Positions 48,545 through 57,799 are shown, numbered from the stretch's first letter. The stretch: 64,000 nt of DNA from Terrabacter sp040702505 (GCF_040702505.1 NZ_JBFBLC010000006.1:278964-342963); one strand, 5' to 3'. Translations and numbers: made by a program. The notes: generated from the sequence alone by a model not told the origin.

Positions 48545-51500
48545 ATGTCCGAGCAGCCCGCGCACGCCCCCGCGGGCTCGCGGTCACCCCGACGCCGGGG
48601 GCGCGGGCGGAGCGGCGGGAGCGCGGCGCCGAGAGGAAGCGCGGGGACCAGGGGGAGCGACCGAGCCGCGGAGCGCGGCGAGCGGGGAGCGGCGGACGCG
48701 CGGCGCCACGGGCCCACGCCGGAGCAGCGAGAGGCGCGTCGCGTCGCGCGCGCCGCCACCGTCCCACCCATCACCTATCCCGAGCACCTGCCCGTCGTCG
48801 ACCGGCGGGACGACATCGCCGAGGCGATCCGCGACCACCAGGTCGTCGTCATCGCCGGTGAGACCGGCTCGGGCAAGACCACCCAGATCCCGAAGATCTG
48901 CCTCGAGCTGGGCCGAGGCCTCGACGGCCAGATCGGGCACACCCAGCCGCGCCGGATCGCGGCCCGCGCCGTCGCGGAGCGGCTCGCCGAGGAGCTCGGG
49001 GTCGAGCTGGGGCAGGCGGTCGGCTACCAGGTGCGCTTCACCGACCAGGCCACGCGGGACACGCTCGTCAAGGTGATGACCGACGGCATCCTGCTCGCCG
49101 AGATGCAGCGCGACCGCGACCTGCGCCGCTACGACACGATCATCATCGACGAGGCCCACGAGCGAAGCCTCAACATCGACTTCATCCTCGGCTACCTCAA
49201 GCAGCTGCTGCCGCGCCGCCCCGACCTCAAGGTCGTCATCACCTCGGCGACGATCGACCCGCAGCACTTCGCCGAGCACTTCGCCGACCCCGCCACCGGC
49301 GAGCCGGCGCCGATCATCGAGGTCTCCGGCCGCACCTTCCCCGTCGAGATCCGCTACCGCCCGCTCGTCGACCCCGACCGCCCCGAGGCGGAGGAGCGCG
49401 ACATGGTGACCGGCGTGTGCGAGGCGGTCGAGGAGCTGTGGACCGAGCGGCACTCCGGCACGAGCAGCGACATCCTCGTCTTCTTCTCCGGGGAGCGGGA
49501 GATCCGCGACGCGGCCGACGCCCTGAACGGCATGAAGCTGCCGCGGACCGAGGTCGTGCCGCTCTACGGGCGTCTGTCCGCAGCCGAGCAGCACCGGGTC
49601 TTCTCCTCGCACACCGGACGACGGATCGTGCTGGCCACCAATGTCGCCGAGACCTCACTCACCGTCCCGGGCATCCGCTACGTCATCGACACCGGCACGG
49701 CACGCATCAGCCGCTACAGCCAGCGCACCAAGGTCCAGCGCCTCCCCATCGAGCCGATCAGCCAGGCCTCGGCGAACCAGCGCTCGGGTCGCTGCGGCCG
49801 CGTCGCCGACGGCATCGCGATCCGCCTCTACTCAGAGGACGACTACGACAGCCGGCCCGAGTTCACCGACCCCGAGATCCTGCGCACCAACCTCGCCTCG
49901 GTCATCCTCCAGATGACGAGCCTCGGCCTCGGCGACATCGCGCGCTTCCCCTTCGTCGACCCTCCCGACAGCCGCCAGATCACCGACGGCGTCCGCCTGC
50001 TCGAGGAGCTGCAGGCCTTCGCGCCGGAGGACGACACCCCGCCCAGCGGGCGGGGAAGGCGACGTCCGGGACGCCGCCTGACGGCATACGGCCGCACCAT
50101 CGCGGCGCTGCCGATCGACCCACGGCACGCCCGCATGGTCATCGAGGCCGACAAGCGCGGGGTGCTGCGCGAGGTCCTCGTCATCGTCGCCGCGCTCTCG
50201 ATCCAGGACCCGCGCGAGCGGCCGCAGGACAAGCAGGAGCTTGCCAACGCCGCCCACAAGCGCTTCGCCGACGAGACGAGCGACTTCGTCACGTGGCTCA
50301 ACCTCTGGGCCTACCTCAAGGAGCAGCAGAAGGAGCTGAGCAGCAGCGCCTTCCGCCGGATGTGCAAGGCGGAGTTCCTCCACTACCTGCGCATCCGCGA
50401 GTGGCAGGACCTGCACAGCCAGGTCAAGCAGGCCGCCAAGCAGGCCGGGCTCGACGTCAGCCGCGGCACCGTCCACGTCGGCGAGGGCGAGATCGACGCC
50501 GACGCCGTGCACCAGTCGCTGCTGGCCGGGCTGCTCTCGCACGTCGGTGTCCGCGACGAGCAGAAGCGGGAGTATGCCGGCGCGCGGGGCACGCGCTTCG
50601 GCATCAGTCCCGGGTCGGCCCTGTTCCGCAAGCAGCCCCAGTTCGTCATGGCCGAGGAGCTCGTCGAGACCAGCCGTCTGTGGGCCCGGGTCAACGCGCG
50701 CATCGACCCGGTGTGGGCCGAGCAGCTCGGCGAGCACCTGGTCAAGCGGCAGTACTCCGAGCCACGGTGGTCGGGCAAGCGGGGGTCCGCCGTCGCCACG
50801 GAGCGCGTCACGCTCTACGGCGTGCCGCTCGTCGTCGGCCGCGTCGTCGGGCTTGGTCGGGTCGACCCCGAGCTGGCGCGCGACCTCTTCATCCGGCATG
50901 CCCTCGTCGAGGGCGACTGGCACACCCAGCACGCCTTCCTGCGCGAGAACGCGGCACTCGTCGAACGGCTCGGCGAGCTCGAGGCGCGCACCCGCCGCCG
51001 TGACATCGTGGTCGACGACTCGACCCTGATCGCCTTCTACGACAAGCGGATCCCTGCCGACGTCGTCTCCGGACGGCACTTCGACTCGTGGTGGAAGAAG
51101 GCCCGGCGGCAGACACCGGACCTGCTCACCTTCACCGAGGAGCTGCTGCTGCGCGAGAGCGCCGGCAGCATCGCCGACGAGGACCACCCGACGACGTGGA
51201 CGCAGGGCGAGAACGTCCTGCCGGTCACGTACCAGTTCGAGCCCGGCTCGGCGCAGGACGGCGTCACCGTGCACATCCCCGTCGACCGGCTCAACCAGGT
51301 CAGCCCCGAGGGCTTCGACTGGCAGGTGCCCGGCTTCCGCGAGGAGCTCGTCACCGCGCTGATCCGCAGCCTGCCCAAGGGGATCCGCCGCAACCTGGTC
51401 CCAGCTCCCGACCACGCACGCGCGGTGCTGCCCGAGCTCGACCCGACGTCCGGGCCGCTCCTCCCGGCGCTCGCCGGCGTGCTGCGGCGACGGGCCGGAG

Positions 51501-52558
51501 TCGCCGTCTCGCCGGAGGACTTCGACCTCGAGCGCGTGCCGCCGCACCTGACCATCACCTTCGAGGTCGACGGCCAAGACGGGCGCCCCGTCGCTACCGG
51601 CAAGGACCTCGAGGCGGTCCGCGACACTGCGGCACCGCAGCTGCGTCGCCAGGTCAGCCGGGCCGGGTCGAGCATCGAGCGCACCGGGCTCACGCAGTTC
51701 CCGGACGAGGGCGTCGCCGATACCTTCGAGAGCTCGAGCGGCATCCAGGGCTACCCGGCACTCGTCGACACCGGCTCGGCCGTCGACCTGCGGGTCCTGC
51801 CCACGCGCGCGGAGGCCGACGCCGAGCACCGCCTGGGGGTGCGGCGACTGCTCCTGCTCGGGATCACGCCGCCGTGGAAGCAGGTCCTCGCCCGCCTCAC
51901 CAACACCCAGAAGCTCGCCCTCGGGCACAACCCGCACGGCAGCGTCCCGGCCCTGCTCGACGACTGCCTCGCCGCCGCCGTCGACGCCATCCGGGACGAC
52001 GCGGTCACGGACCGTGACGACCACACCGTGCGCACGCGCGAGGAATTCGAGTGGGCGCTGTCGGCCGTGCGCACCCACACCACCGCCAAGGTCGTGCAGG
52101 TCGTGGGTCTTGTCGAGCCGATCCTCGCCAAGCACCTCGCACTGACCAACCGGCTCGCCGAGCTCGACCGCTCCAGCAGCCCCGCGATCCGCCCGATGCT
52201 CGCCGACGTGCGCGCCCAGCTGCGCGAGCTCGTGCGCCCCGACTTCGTCGCCGACACCGGCATGCGGAGACTGCCCGACCTCGACCGCTACCTGCGCGCC
52301 ATCGCCCACCGGCTCGACAAGGCTCCCGCCAATCTCCCCAGGGACGCGCAGGCGCTCGACCAGGTCGACCTCGTCGAGGGTCGCTACGCCGACCTGCTGG
52401 AGTCCCTGCGACCCGCCCAGCGTGGCGCGGCCGACGTCGTCGAGATCGGCTGGATGATCGAGGAGCTGCGGGTCTCGCTCTTCGCGCAGACCGTCGGGAC
52501 GGCATACAGCGTCTCGCCGCAGCGCATCCTCAAGGCGATCGCCAAGGTGGCCGCCTGA
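48545..52558 (+). CDS. hrpA: ATP-dependent RNA helicase HrpA
   Basis: 1337 residues, the usual length. A basic ~65-residue N-terminus precedes the DEAH helicase core: Walker A 'VIAGETGSGKTTQIPKICLELG' (~104-125), 'IIIDEAHERSLNIDFILGYLKQLL', 'KVVITSATID', 'LATNVAETSLTVPGIRYVIDTG', and 'QRSGRCGRVADGIAIRLYSEDDY' (motif VI). The HA2/OB-like part and a long C-terminal DUF3418-type region follow ('KILKAIAKVAA'-like ending 'RILKAIAKVAA'). HrpA rescues stalled ribosomes and processes mRNA in E. coli. Confidence 0.96.
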   Translation: MSEQPAHAPAGSRSPRRRGRGRSGGSAAPRGSAGTRGSDRAAERGERGAADARRHGPTPEQREARRVARAATVPPITYPEHLPVVDRRDDIAEAIRDHQVVVIAGETGSGKTTQIPKICLELGRGLDGQIGHTQPRRIAARAVAERLAEELGVELGQAVGYQVRFTDQATRDTLVKVMTDGILLAEMQRDRDLRRYDTIIIDEAHERSLNIDFILGYLKQLLPRRPDLKVVITSATIDPQHFAEHFADPATGEPAPIIEVSGRTFPVEIRYRPLVDPDRPEAEERDMVTGVCEAVEELWTERHSGTSSDILVFFSGEREIRDAADALNGMKLPRTEVVPLYGRLSAAEQHRVFSSHTGRRIVLATNVAETSLTVPGIRYVIDTGTARISRYSQRTKVQRLPIEPISQASANQRSGRCGRVADGIAIRLYSEDDYDSRPEFTDPEILRTNLASVILQMTSLGLGDIARFPFVDPPDSRQITDGVRLLEELQAFAPEDDTPPSGRGRRRPGRRLTAYGRTIAALPIDPRHARMVIEADKRGVLREVLVIVAALSIQDPRERPQDKQELANAAHKRFADETSDFVTWLNLWAYLKEQQKELSSSAFRRMCKAEFLHYLRIREWQDLHSQVKQAAKQAGLDVSRGTVHVGEGEIDADAVHQSLLAGLLSHVGVRDEQKREYAGARGTRFGISPGSALFRKQPQFVMAEELVETSRLWARVNARIDPVWAEQLGEHLVKRQYSEPRWSGKRGSAVATERVTLYGVPLVVGRVVGLGRVDPELARDLFIRHALVEGDWHTQHAFLRENAALVERLGELEARTRRRDIVVDDSTLIAFYDKRIPADVVSGRHFDSWWKKARRQTPDLLTFTEELLLRESAGSIADEDHPTTWTQGENVLPVTYQFEPGSAQDGVTVHIPVDRLNQVSPEGFDWQVPGFREELVTALIRSLPKGIRRNLVPAPDHARAVLPELDPTSGPLLPALAGVLRRRAGVAVSPEDFDLERVPPHLTITFEVDGQDGRPVATGKDLEAVRDTAAPQLRRQVSRAGSSIERTGLTQFPDEGVADTFESSSGIQGYPALVDTGSAVDLRVLPTRAEADAEHRLGVRRLLLLGITPPWKQVLARLTNTQKLALGHNPHGSVPALLDDCLAAAVDAIRDDAVTDRDDHTVRTREEFEWALSAVRTHTTAKVVQVVGLVEPILAKHLALTNRLAELDRSSSPAIRPMLADVRAQLRELVRPDFVADTGMRRLPDLDRYLRAIAHRLDKAPANLPRDAQALDQVDLVEGRYADLLESLRPAQRGAADVVEIGWMIEELRVSLFAQTVGTAYSVSPQRILKAIAKVAA

Positions 52559-52656
52559 GCCCACGCCCGCCCTTGGGCGCCACGCGCCCGACAGGGAATC
52601 ATGGGCCGGACCGGCACGTTGCACCACATGACCGCGTACGACGAAAGGCCAGACCC

Positions 52657-53580
52657 GTGCAGGACCCCACCGAGCTCTTCCAGTTCGAGAGCGACACGAC
52701 ACCGAGCCAGCTGCAGCAGCTGCAGGCCTCGGTCCTCGTGGTGGCCCTCGGCGGATTCATCGACGCCGGCCACACGCAGAAGCTGATGGCCGACCACATC
52801 CTCGCGACCCACGAGTCGCGCGTCCTCGCCTCCTTCGACGTCGACCAGCTCCTCGACTACCGCGGACGCCGGCCCGTCATGGTGTTCGACCGCGACCACT
52901 GGAGCAGCTACGACGACCCGAGCCTGCTGCTGCACCGCGTCGTCGACAAGGAGGGCTCACCCTTCCTGCTGCTCGTGGGCCCGGAGCCCGACTACCAGTG
53001 GCAGCGCATGGTCGAGGCCGTCACCGCGCTCATCAAGGCGTTCGGCGTCGACCTGACGGTCAGCGTGCACGGCATCCCGATGGCGGTGCCCCACACGCGC
53101 CCGCTCGGCGTCACCACCCACGGCACCAACCCCCGCCTCATCACCGGCAACGACCCCGCGTTCGGCTCCGTCCAGGTCCCGGCGAGCTTCGCGTCGCTGC
53201 TCGAGCTGCGGCTCGGTGAGGCCGGTCGCGACGCGATGGGCTTCGCCATCCACGTGCCGCACTACCTCGGCCAGAGCGAGTTCGCCGACGCCGCCGTGGT
53301 GGGTCTCGAACGCCTTCGCGCTGCGACGGGTCTCGACCTCGACCTGCGAGAGCTGGCGGCGACCGCCGGGCTCAACCGGGCCGAGATCTCCCGCCAGATG
53401 GAGGAGTCCGACGAGATCATGGCCGTCGTGCGCGCGCTCGAGCAGCAGTACGACACGTTCCTCGAGGGCCGCAAGCAGCGCAACCTGCTGGCCACCGACC
53501 TGTCCGAGCTGCCGACCGCCGACGAGATCGGCGCGGAGTTCGAGGCGTTCCTCAAGGACGTCACCGACGAGGACGAGTAG
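52657..53580 (+). CDS. PAC2-family (proteasome assembly chaperone-like) protein
   Basis: 307 residues. 'ASVLVVALGGFIDAGHTQKLMADHIL', 'FDVDQLLDYRGRRPVMVFD' and 'FLLLVGPEPDYQWQRMVEAVTALIKAFGV' are the conserved PAC2 blocks. The family is named after eukaryotic proteasome assembly chaperones and is universal in actinobacteria, some of which have proteasomes. The C-terminal helices ('NRAEISRQMEESDEIMAVVRALEQQYD') may form a coiled coil. GTG 52657 has GAAAGG ~8 nt upstream. Ends at a strong terminator. Confidence 0.92.
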   Translation: MQDPTELFQFESDTTPSQLQQLQASVLVVALGGFIDAGHTQKLMADHILATHESRVLASFDVDQLLDYRGRRPVMVFDRDHWSSYDDPSLLLHRVVDKEGSPFLLLVGPEPDYQWQRMVEAVTALIKAFGVDLTVSVHGIPMAVPHTRPLGVTTHGTNPRLITGNDPAFGSVQVPASFASLLELRLGEAGRDAMGFAIHVPHYLGQSEFADAAVVGLERLRAATGLDLDLRELAATAGLNRAEISRQMEESDEIMAVVRALEQQYDTFLEGRKQRNLLATDLSELPTADEIGAEFEAFLKDVTDEDE

Positions 53581-53594
53581 TCGACTGGCTTGAC

Positions 53595-53630
53595 GAAGGC
53601 GGGCCCGACCATCCGGTCGGGCCCGCCTTC
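53595..53630 (+). terminator. Strong intrinsic-type terminator
   Basis: GAAGGCGGGCCCGACC (53595-53610), loop ATCC, GGTCGGGCCCGCCTTC (53615-53630): a perfect 16-bp stem followed by TGTTGTTGT. The best terminator in the window, 14 nt after the PAC2 stop. Confidence 0.9.
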
Positions 53631-53646
53631 TGTTGTTGTCCGGCGA

Positions 53647-53718
53647 TCGCGGGACGCGACAACCCTCGCGGCGTGGGGACGCTCGCGGGACGCGACGGCG
53701 CTCGCGGCGTGGAGCGTC
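53647..53718. repeat. Two 36-bp direct repeats
   Basis: TCGCGGGACGCGAC starts at 53647 and again at 53683, each followed by CTCGCGGCGTGG at the same distance. The two 36-bp units differ in only a few positions. The unit itself contains CGCGGGACGCG-type partial symmetry. Confidence 0.75.
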
Positions 53719-53799
53719 GGCGGCCGTCCCAGCGCACCCGTCATTGCGTATGCCGGTTGGCCGCCGCCGATGCCGCTCGCGCCCTCGCATCCCACTCCC

Positions 53800-53925
53800 T
53801 CTCGAACGTCGAGAGGCCACGTGTGGCCCCTTCTCGAACCTCGAGAGGCCACGTTTGGCCCTCTCCCAATCGTCGAAGGGCCACGTCTGGCCCTCTTACA
53901 ACCGTCGAGAGGCCACGTTTGGTCC
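53800..53925. repeat. Four-copy 31-32-bp structured tandem repeat
   Basis: Units at 53800-53830, 53831-53861, 53862-53893 and 53894-53925. Each reads roughly TCTCGAAC-N-TCGAGAGG then CCACGTNTGGCCC. Unit 1 has CTCTCG/CGAGAG and GGCCAC/GTGGCC inverted repeats, so each unit can fold into two small hairpins. Units abut directly with no unique spacers. Confidence 0.85.
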
Positions 53926-53942
53926 GCGGCACTCGCGGAGTG

Positions 53943-53980
53943 GAGGTGATCGGCGACCGGATCCGGTTGCGGATCACCTC
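53943..53980 (-). terminator. Hairpin downstream of the polymerase gene
   Basis: GAGGTGATC (53943-53951) pairs with GATCACCTC (53972-53980); the loop holds the palindrome CCGGATCCGG. It lies 30 nt beyond the stop of the leftward polymerase gene. Confidence 0.5.
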
Positions 53981-54010
53981 GAACCGGTGTGCGTGGGTGG
54001 TGCTCCCGGA

Positions 54011-55762
54011 TCAGGGTTTGGCTTCGCTCCAGCGGCGGATCACCGAGGTGTCCGCGACGAAGCGGACCTCGTCGGTGCCGGCCCAGGTGCGGGCCGCGGT
54101 CGTGAGGGACTGTTCGACGGCAGCCGCGGCGGCGCTCGCGTGCTGCTCGGGCACGTGCACCAGGAGCTCGTCGTGCAGGCACAGGACGATCTGGCCGCCC
54201 AGCGGGCGCACATAGTGTCGCACCGTCGCGGCCCAGGCCTTGAACAGCTCGGCTGCCGAGCCCTGGATGATCGCGTTGCGCGCGTAGCGGCCCCGAGCGC
54301 CCTCGGCGCCGGTCCCGGAGAAGTCGCCGCCGGCTGGTGGCTGCGGTGCCTCGGCGTCGACGGATGCGGGCGCGGCGCTGCCCAGGCGGATGAGCCGACC
54401 GCCCCACGTGCGGACCGGCCGGCGGGCGACGCCGTCGGCGTAGGCGCGGTCGAGCAGCCCCATGGCGACCGGGTAGGCCCGCTCGAGGTCCTTGAGGGCC
54501 TCGCCGGCGGCTCCCGACCGCTGGCCGTACATCGCGGCGAGGACCGCGACCTTTGCGCGTGCGCGCTCCGCGCCGAGCTTGGCCGCGACCGGCGCGTACA
54601 GGTCGTCGGCGCGGGTCGCCTCGGCGAAAGCGCGGTCGGCGCTCACGACGGCGAGCACCCGCGGCTCGATCTGCCCGAGGTCGGCGCGGACGAAGACGTG
54701 GCCCGGGGCTGCGCAGATCGCCGGGCGCAGGGGAGCGGGCAGGTTGTGCAGCCCGTTCTGCGCGGTCATGCGGCCGGCGCCACCGTCACAGGGGGTCCAG
54801 CTGCCGCGGAGCCGGTCGTCGGGCCCCACGTGGTCGTCGAGCCACCGGTAGCCGTAGGTCGTGGCGATGCGCTCGTCCTTGCGCCACCGCAGCAGGGCGT
54901 CGACGAGCGGGTGCGTGTGGCGGTAGGGCTCGAGCACCCAGGCGCGCGTGTTGGGCACGTCGACCCCGACCGACAGGAGCAGGTCGCGCACCTGGGCGGG
55001 GTTGCGCAGGTCCGTGCGCTCGCGGCCGGGGGCGTGCCGCAGCACCGCAGCGTCGCGCTCGGCCCGAATGCAGGCGGCGTCCGCCTCGTTGCGCGGCCGG
55101 GGCCCCACCGACGCGGCGATGAGGTCCTCGGCAGCGGCTCGATCGACGGGCAGGCCGTCCCGTTCGAGCTCGAGGCAGAGCACGGCCGCCGCCGACTCGG
55201 ACCACACGGTGCGCTCGAGGCGCCCGCTGTGCCGACCTCCGAGCCTCTCCAGTGCCTGCTGCTGCACCTGCTGGCACTCCAGGGCCAGCTGGGCCAGCTC
55301 ACGCAGCCGTGACGGCTCGCTCGCCCAGGCGAGCGCGTCGGCCCGGAGGTGGCCGCCGGCGACGAAGAGCGCGGCGTCCTCACCGGCCGCCACGTCGAAG
55401 AGGTCGCCGTCGAACCCGCGCAGCCGGGCCGACCGCGGGGCCGGGACCGCGGCCTCGTCCAGTCCGCGGCAGCCGGCGACGACGTGCCCCGGAGTCGCCC
55501 ACCACCCGCCGTGGAGCAGCCGGTGCGCCTCGGCGAGGTCCCACGTGCGCGCCACGTCCAGGCCTGCACCGATGACACCGTGCAGGGTCGACGCGGCGGA
55601 CCACACGACCCATCGAGGCGCCGCGCCTTCGGCGAGCTCGGCGAAGCGTCGGGGGACGTCGCCGGGAGCCCAGGCCTCGTCGACACCCGGGCCCACGGCA
55701 TACGCCCCCTGCGGGCCGACGACGAGCGCGACGAGCGGTGGCCGGGGAGGTTGTTCAGGCAA
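54011..55762 (-). CDS. Family A DNA polymerase with 3'-5' exonuclease-like N-terminus
   Basis: 583 residues from TTG 55762. The C-terminal half is a PolI-type polymerase: motif A 'FVRADLGQIEPRVLAVVS', motif B 'RAKVAVLAAMYGQRSGAAGEAL' and motif C 'VLCLHDELLVHVP', with both catalytic Asp. The N-terminal ~200 residues occupy the place of the proofreading exonuclease, but the DEDD acidic residues are not recognisable, so proofreading is probably lost. There is no 5' nuclease domain; it is not the replicative PolA. TTG start and 8-nt overlap with the aminotransferase gene indicate coupled translation. Confidence 0.85.
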   Translation of the reverse strand: MPEQPPRPPLVALVVGPQGAYAVGPGVDEAWAPGDVPRRFAELAEGAAPRWVVWSAASTLHGVIGAGLDVARTWDLAEAHRLLHGGWWATPGHVVAGCRGLDEAAVPAPRSARLRGFDGDLFDVAAGEDAALFVAGGHLRADALAWASEPSRLRELAQLALECQQVQQQALERLGGRHSGRLERTVWSESAAAVLCLELERDGLPVDRAAAEDLIAASVGPRPRNEADAACIRAERDAAVLRHAPGRERTDLRNPAQVRDLLLSVGVDVPNTRAWVLEPYRHTHPLVDALLRWRKDERIATTYGYRWLDDHVGPDDRLRGSWTPCDGGAGRMTAQNGLHNLPAPLRPAICAAPGHVFVRADLGQIEPRVLAVVSADRAFAEATRADDLYAPVAAKLGAERARAKVAVLAAMYGQRSGAAGEALKDLERAYPVAMGLLDRAYADGVARRPVRTWGGRLIRLGSAAPASVDAEAPQPPAGGDFSGTGAEGARGRYARNAIIQGSAAELFKAWAATVRHYVRPLGGQIVLCLHDELLVHVPEQHASAAAAAVEQSLTTAARTWAGTDEVRFVADTSVIRRWSEAKP

Positions 55763-56918
55763 CGGAGGCGGCGATCCTGCCGATGGCCTCGCGGATGATC
55801 TCGGGCGAGGTGCCGAAGTTGAGCCGCGCGTGACCATGCCCGCCGAACCCGAACGTGGGGCCCGACGACAGCGCCACCCGCGCACGCTGCACGAGCTCCG
55901 CCGCCGGGTCGTCGCCCAGACCCAGCTCGCGCAGGTCGAGCCAGGCGAGGTAGGTCGAGCGCGGCTCGACGAGGCGCACGCCGGGAAGGTGCTCTGCGAC
56001 CAGCTCGCCGAGGAGTCGCCGGTTGGCGTCGAGCTCGCCGACGAGGCGGTGCACCCAGTCGCGGCCGTCGCGGTAGGCCGCCGTCTGCGCGATGACGCCG
56101 AGGTGGCTCGCGCCGAAGGTCACGAAGGGGTGCAGCCGGCGCAGGTCGGCGACCGCCTCCGCACCCGGCACGATGATCGCGGCCTTGAGACCGGCGAGGT
56201 TCCACGCCTTCGAGGCCGATGTGACGGTGAGGCCGCGCTCGGTGCCGGGCAGCGACAGGTAGGGCGTGAACGTGCTGCCGGGCAGCACGAGCGGGCCGTG
56301 GATCTCGTCGGAGACCACGCGCACCCCGTGCGCGTCGGCCACGCGCGCCAGGGCGACGAGCTCGTCGGGGGAGTGGACGGTGCCGGTGGGGTTGTGCGGG
56401 TTGGAGAGCAGGTATGCCGCCCGCTGCCCACCCGCCGTCACCTCGGCGAACACGGCGTCGAGACGGTCGAGATCCAGGCGGAAGTCCGGACCGAGCGGCG
56501 CCTCGACGACCTGACGACCACAGGCGGCGATGACGTCGTAGAACGCGTTGTAGACCGGTGGGCTGACCACGACGGGGCCACCGTCGTCGGTGAGCAGACG
56601 CAACAGGTGCGTCACGCCGGTCAGCACGTCCGCCACCCGGGTCGTGGTGGCCGGGTCGAACGCCCACCCCCACTCGGCGTCCGCGAACGAGGCCACCTCG
56701 GCGGCATACGTTTCGGTCAGGGCGTAGCCCGTGTCGCCCCGGCCGACGGCGGCGCCCACCGCCTCGACGACGGCGGGGCACGGGGAACAGTCCATCTCGG
56801 CGATCCACATCGGGATGACGTCCCCGGGGTGGACCCCCCACTTGACCGACGTGCGACAGCGGCGCAGGTCGCTCAAGGGCACCCCGAGGATGGGCGGCAT
56901 GGACTCGCTCTCGGACAT
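55755..56918 (-). CDS. MalY/PatB-type PLP aminotransferase (cystathionine beta-lyase-like)
   Basis: 387 residues, fold type I. PLP lysine in 'VTSASKAWNLAGLKAAIIV', 'SNPHNPTGTVHSPDELVALARVADAHGVRVVSDEIHGPLVLPG' gives Asn, Asp and the MalY-type 'DEIH'. The opening 'KWGVHPGDVIPMWIAEMDCSPCPAVVEAV' is also characteristic. Members cleave the C-S bond of cystathionine or cysteine conjugates. It converges nowhere with metX but is within 3.3 kb of it. Co-transcribed with the family A polymerase, an unusual pairing. Confidence 0.93.
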   Translation of the reverse strand: MSESESMPPILGVPLSDLRRCRTSVKWGVHPGDVIPMWIAEMDCSPCPAVVEAVGAAVGRGDTGYALTETYAAEVASFADAEWGWAFDPATTTRVADVLTGVTHLLRLLTDDGGPVVVSPPVYNAFYDVIAACGRQVVEAPLGPDFRLDLDRLDAVFAEVTAGGQRAAYLLSNPHNPTGTVHSPDELVALARVADAHGVRVVSDEIHGPLVLPGSTFTPYLSLPGTERGLTVTSASKAWNLAGLKAAIIVPGAEAVADLRRLHPFVTFGASHLGVIAQTAAYRDGRDWVHRLVGELDANRRLLGELVAEHLPGVRLVEPRSTYLAWLDLRELGLGDDPAAELVQRARVALSSGPTFGFGGHGHARLNFGTSPEIIREAIGRIAASVA

Positions 56919-57040
56919 GGCCCGACCCTATGAGACGGGACCGACGGCCGGCGGCCCGGTGGCCCCCGGACGTGGAGTGGGTACGGTTCGACCGGTCGCA
57001 CCCAGTGGGATCGCGACGTCGAACACGGAAGGTGGAGCCG

Positions 57041-57799
57041 GTGGGTCTCTTCGGATGGGGCAGGAACGAGGCGGTCGAGGCCTCTGACGCGACGGCCGCG
57101 CAGGTGCGCGGCAGCCGAGCCGACGGCGCCCTGAGCAAGGCCGGCCGGTCGGGCGACAGCGGCGGCCTCTCCGGAGCGGCGACCAGGCTCGTCGAGCGTC
57201 TGCTCGACGTGGGCATCGACGGGAGGGGACCGTTCGACTCCGCGCACGAGGTGGCCGCCTCGGCGCTCGAGCAGGCCCGCGGTGACGTGGACCAGGCGCT
57301 GCGCGTGATCCGGCGTGACCACCGACAGCTCGGCGCCATCGGGGGCTTCGCGACCGGGCTCGGCGGCTTCTTCACGATGGTCGTGTCCCTCCCGGCCAAC
57401 GTCCTGGAGTTCTACCTGCTCGCGACCCGGATGACCGCGGCGACGGCCAAGCTGCGTGGCTACGACATCGACCAGCCGGAGATCCGCTCGGCAGTGCTGC
57501 TGACGCTGGCGGGAGCCGACAGCGACGACCTGCTGAAGAAGGCCGGACTCCGCGTGGCCGGCGGCAAGCTGTCGGCGCTCGCCACCGACCGGCTCCCGGC
57601 GCCCGCGCTCATGGTGCTCAACAAGGCGGTCGGCTTCCGCCTCCTCGGCCGCATCGGCCAGGGGAGCCTCGCGCGACTCGGCCGGGCGGTGCCCCTCGTC
57701 GGCGGGCTCGTCGGCGCAGCGGTCGACGTGTACATGCTGAACGGCATCGGTCGTCAGGCCGTCCGCGAGTTCCCGCCCGTCGAGACCTACGGCCGCTGA
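57041..57799 (+). CDS. EcsC-family protein
   Basis: 252 residues. 'AIGGFATGLGGFFTMVVSLPANVLEFYLLATRMTAATAKLRGYD' and 'EIRSAVLLTLAGADSDDLLKKAG' are the EcsC blocks, with later 'IGRLARLGRAVPLVGGLVGAAVDVYMLNGIGRQA'-like sequence ('LARLGRAVPLVGGLVGAAVDVYMLN'). EcsC accompanies an ABC transporter in Bacillus; here no transporter is near. A TACGGT at 56982 could be its -10. GGAAGGTGGAG precedes GTG 57041. Confidence 0.88.
   Translation: MGLFGWGRNEAVEASDATAAQVRGSRADGALSKAGRSGDSGGLSGAATRLVERLLDVGIDGRGPFDSAHEVAASALEQARGDVDQALRVIRRDHRQLGAIGGFATGLGGFFTMVVSLPANVLEFYLLATRMTAATAKLRGYDIDQPEIRSAVLLTLAGADSDDLLKKAGLRVAGGKLSALATDRLPAPALMVLNKAVGFRLLGRIGQGSLARLGRAVPLVGGLVGAAVDVYMLNGIGRQAVREFPPVETYGR

Larger units (their letters stand above)
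53631..54010. other. Non-coding region rich in repeats
   Basis: The ~430 bp between the PAC2 stop and the polymerase stop hold no gene I can support. Open frames across it owe their length to high GC and translate only the repeats. The contents are the terminator at 53595, a duplicated 36-bp unit (53647-53718), the four-copy 31-32-bp array (53800-53925) and a hairpin (53943-53980). Confidence 0.75.

Noticed and set aside
53800..53925. CRISPR array
   Set aside because: Regular ~31-bp repeats, but they abut directly without unique spacers, only four copies exist, and no cas gene is in the window.
53590..53949. Small protein of ~119 residues after the PAC2 gene
   Set aside because: It would start in the terminator stem and its sequence only translates the tandem repeats; both strands give similarly long frames.
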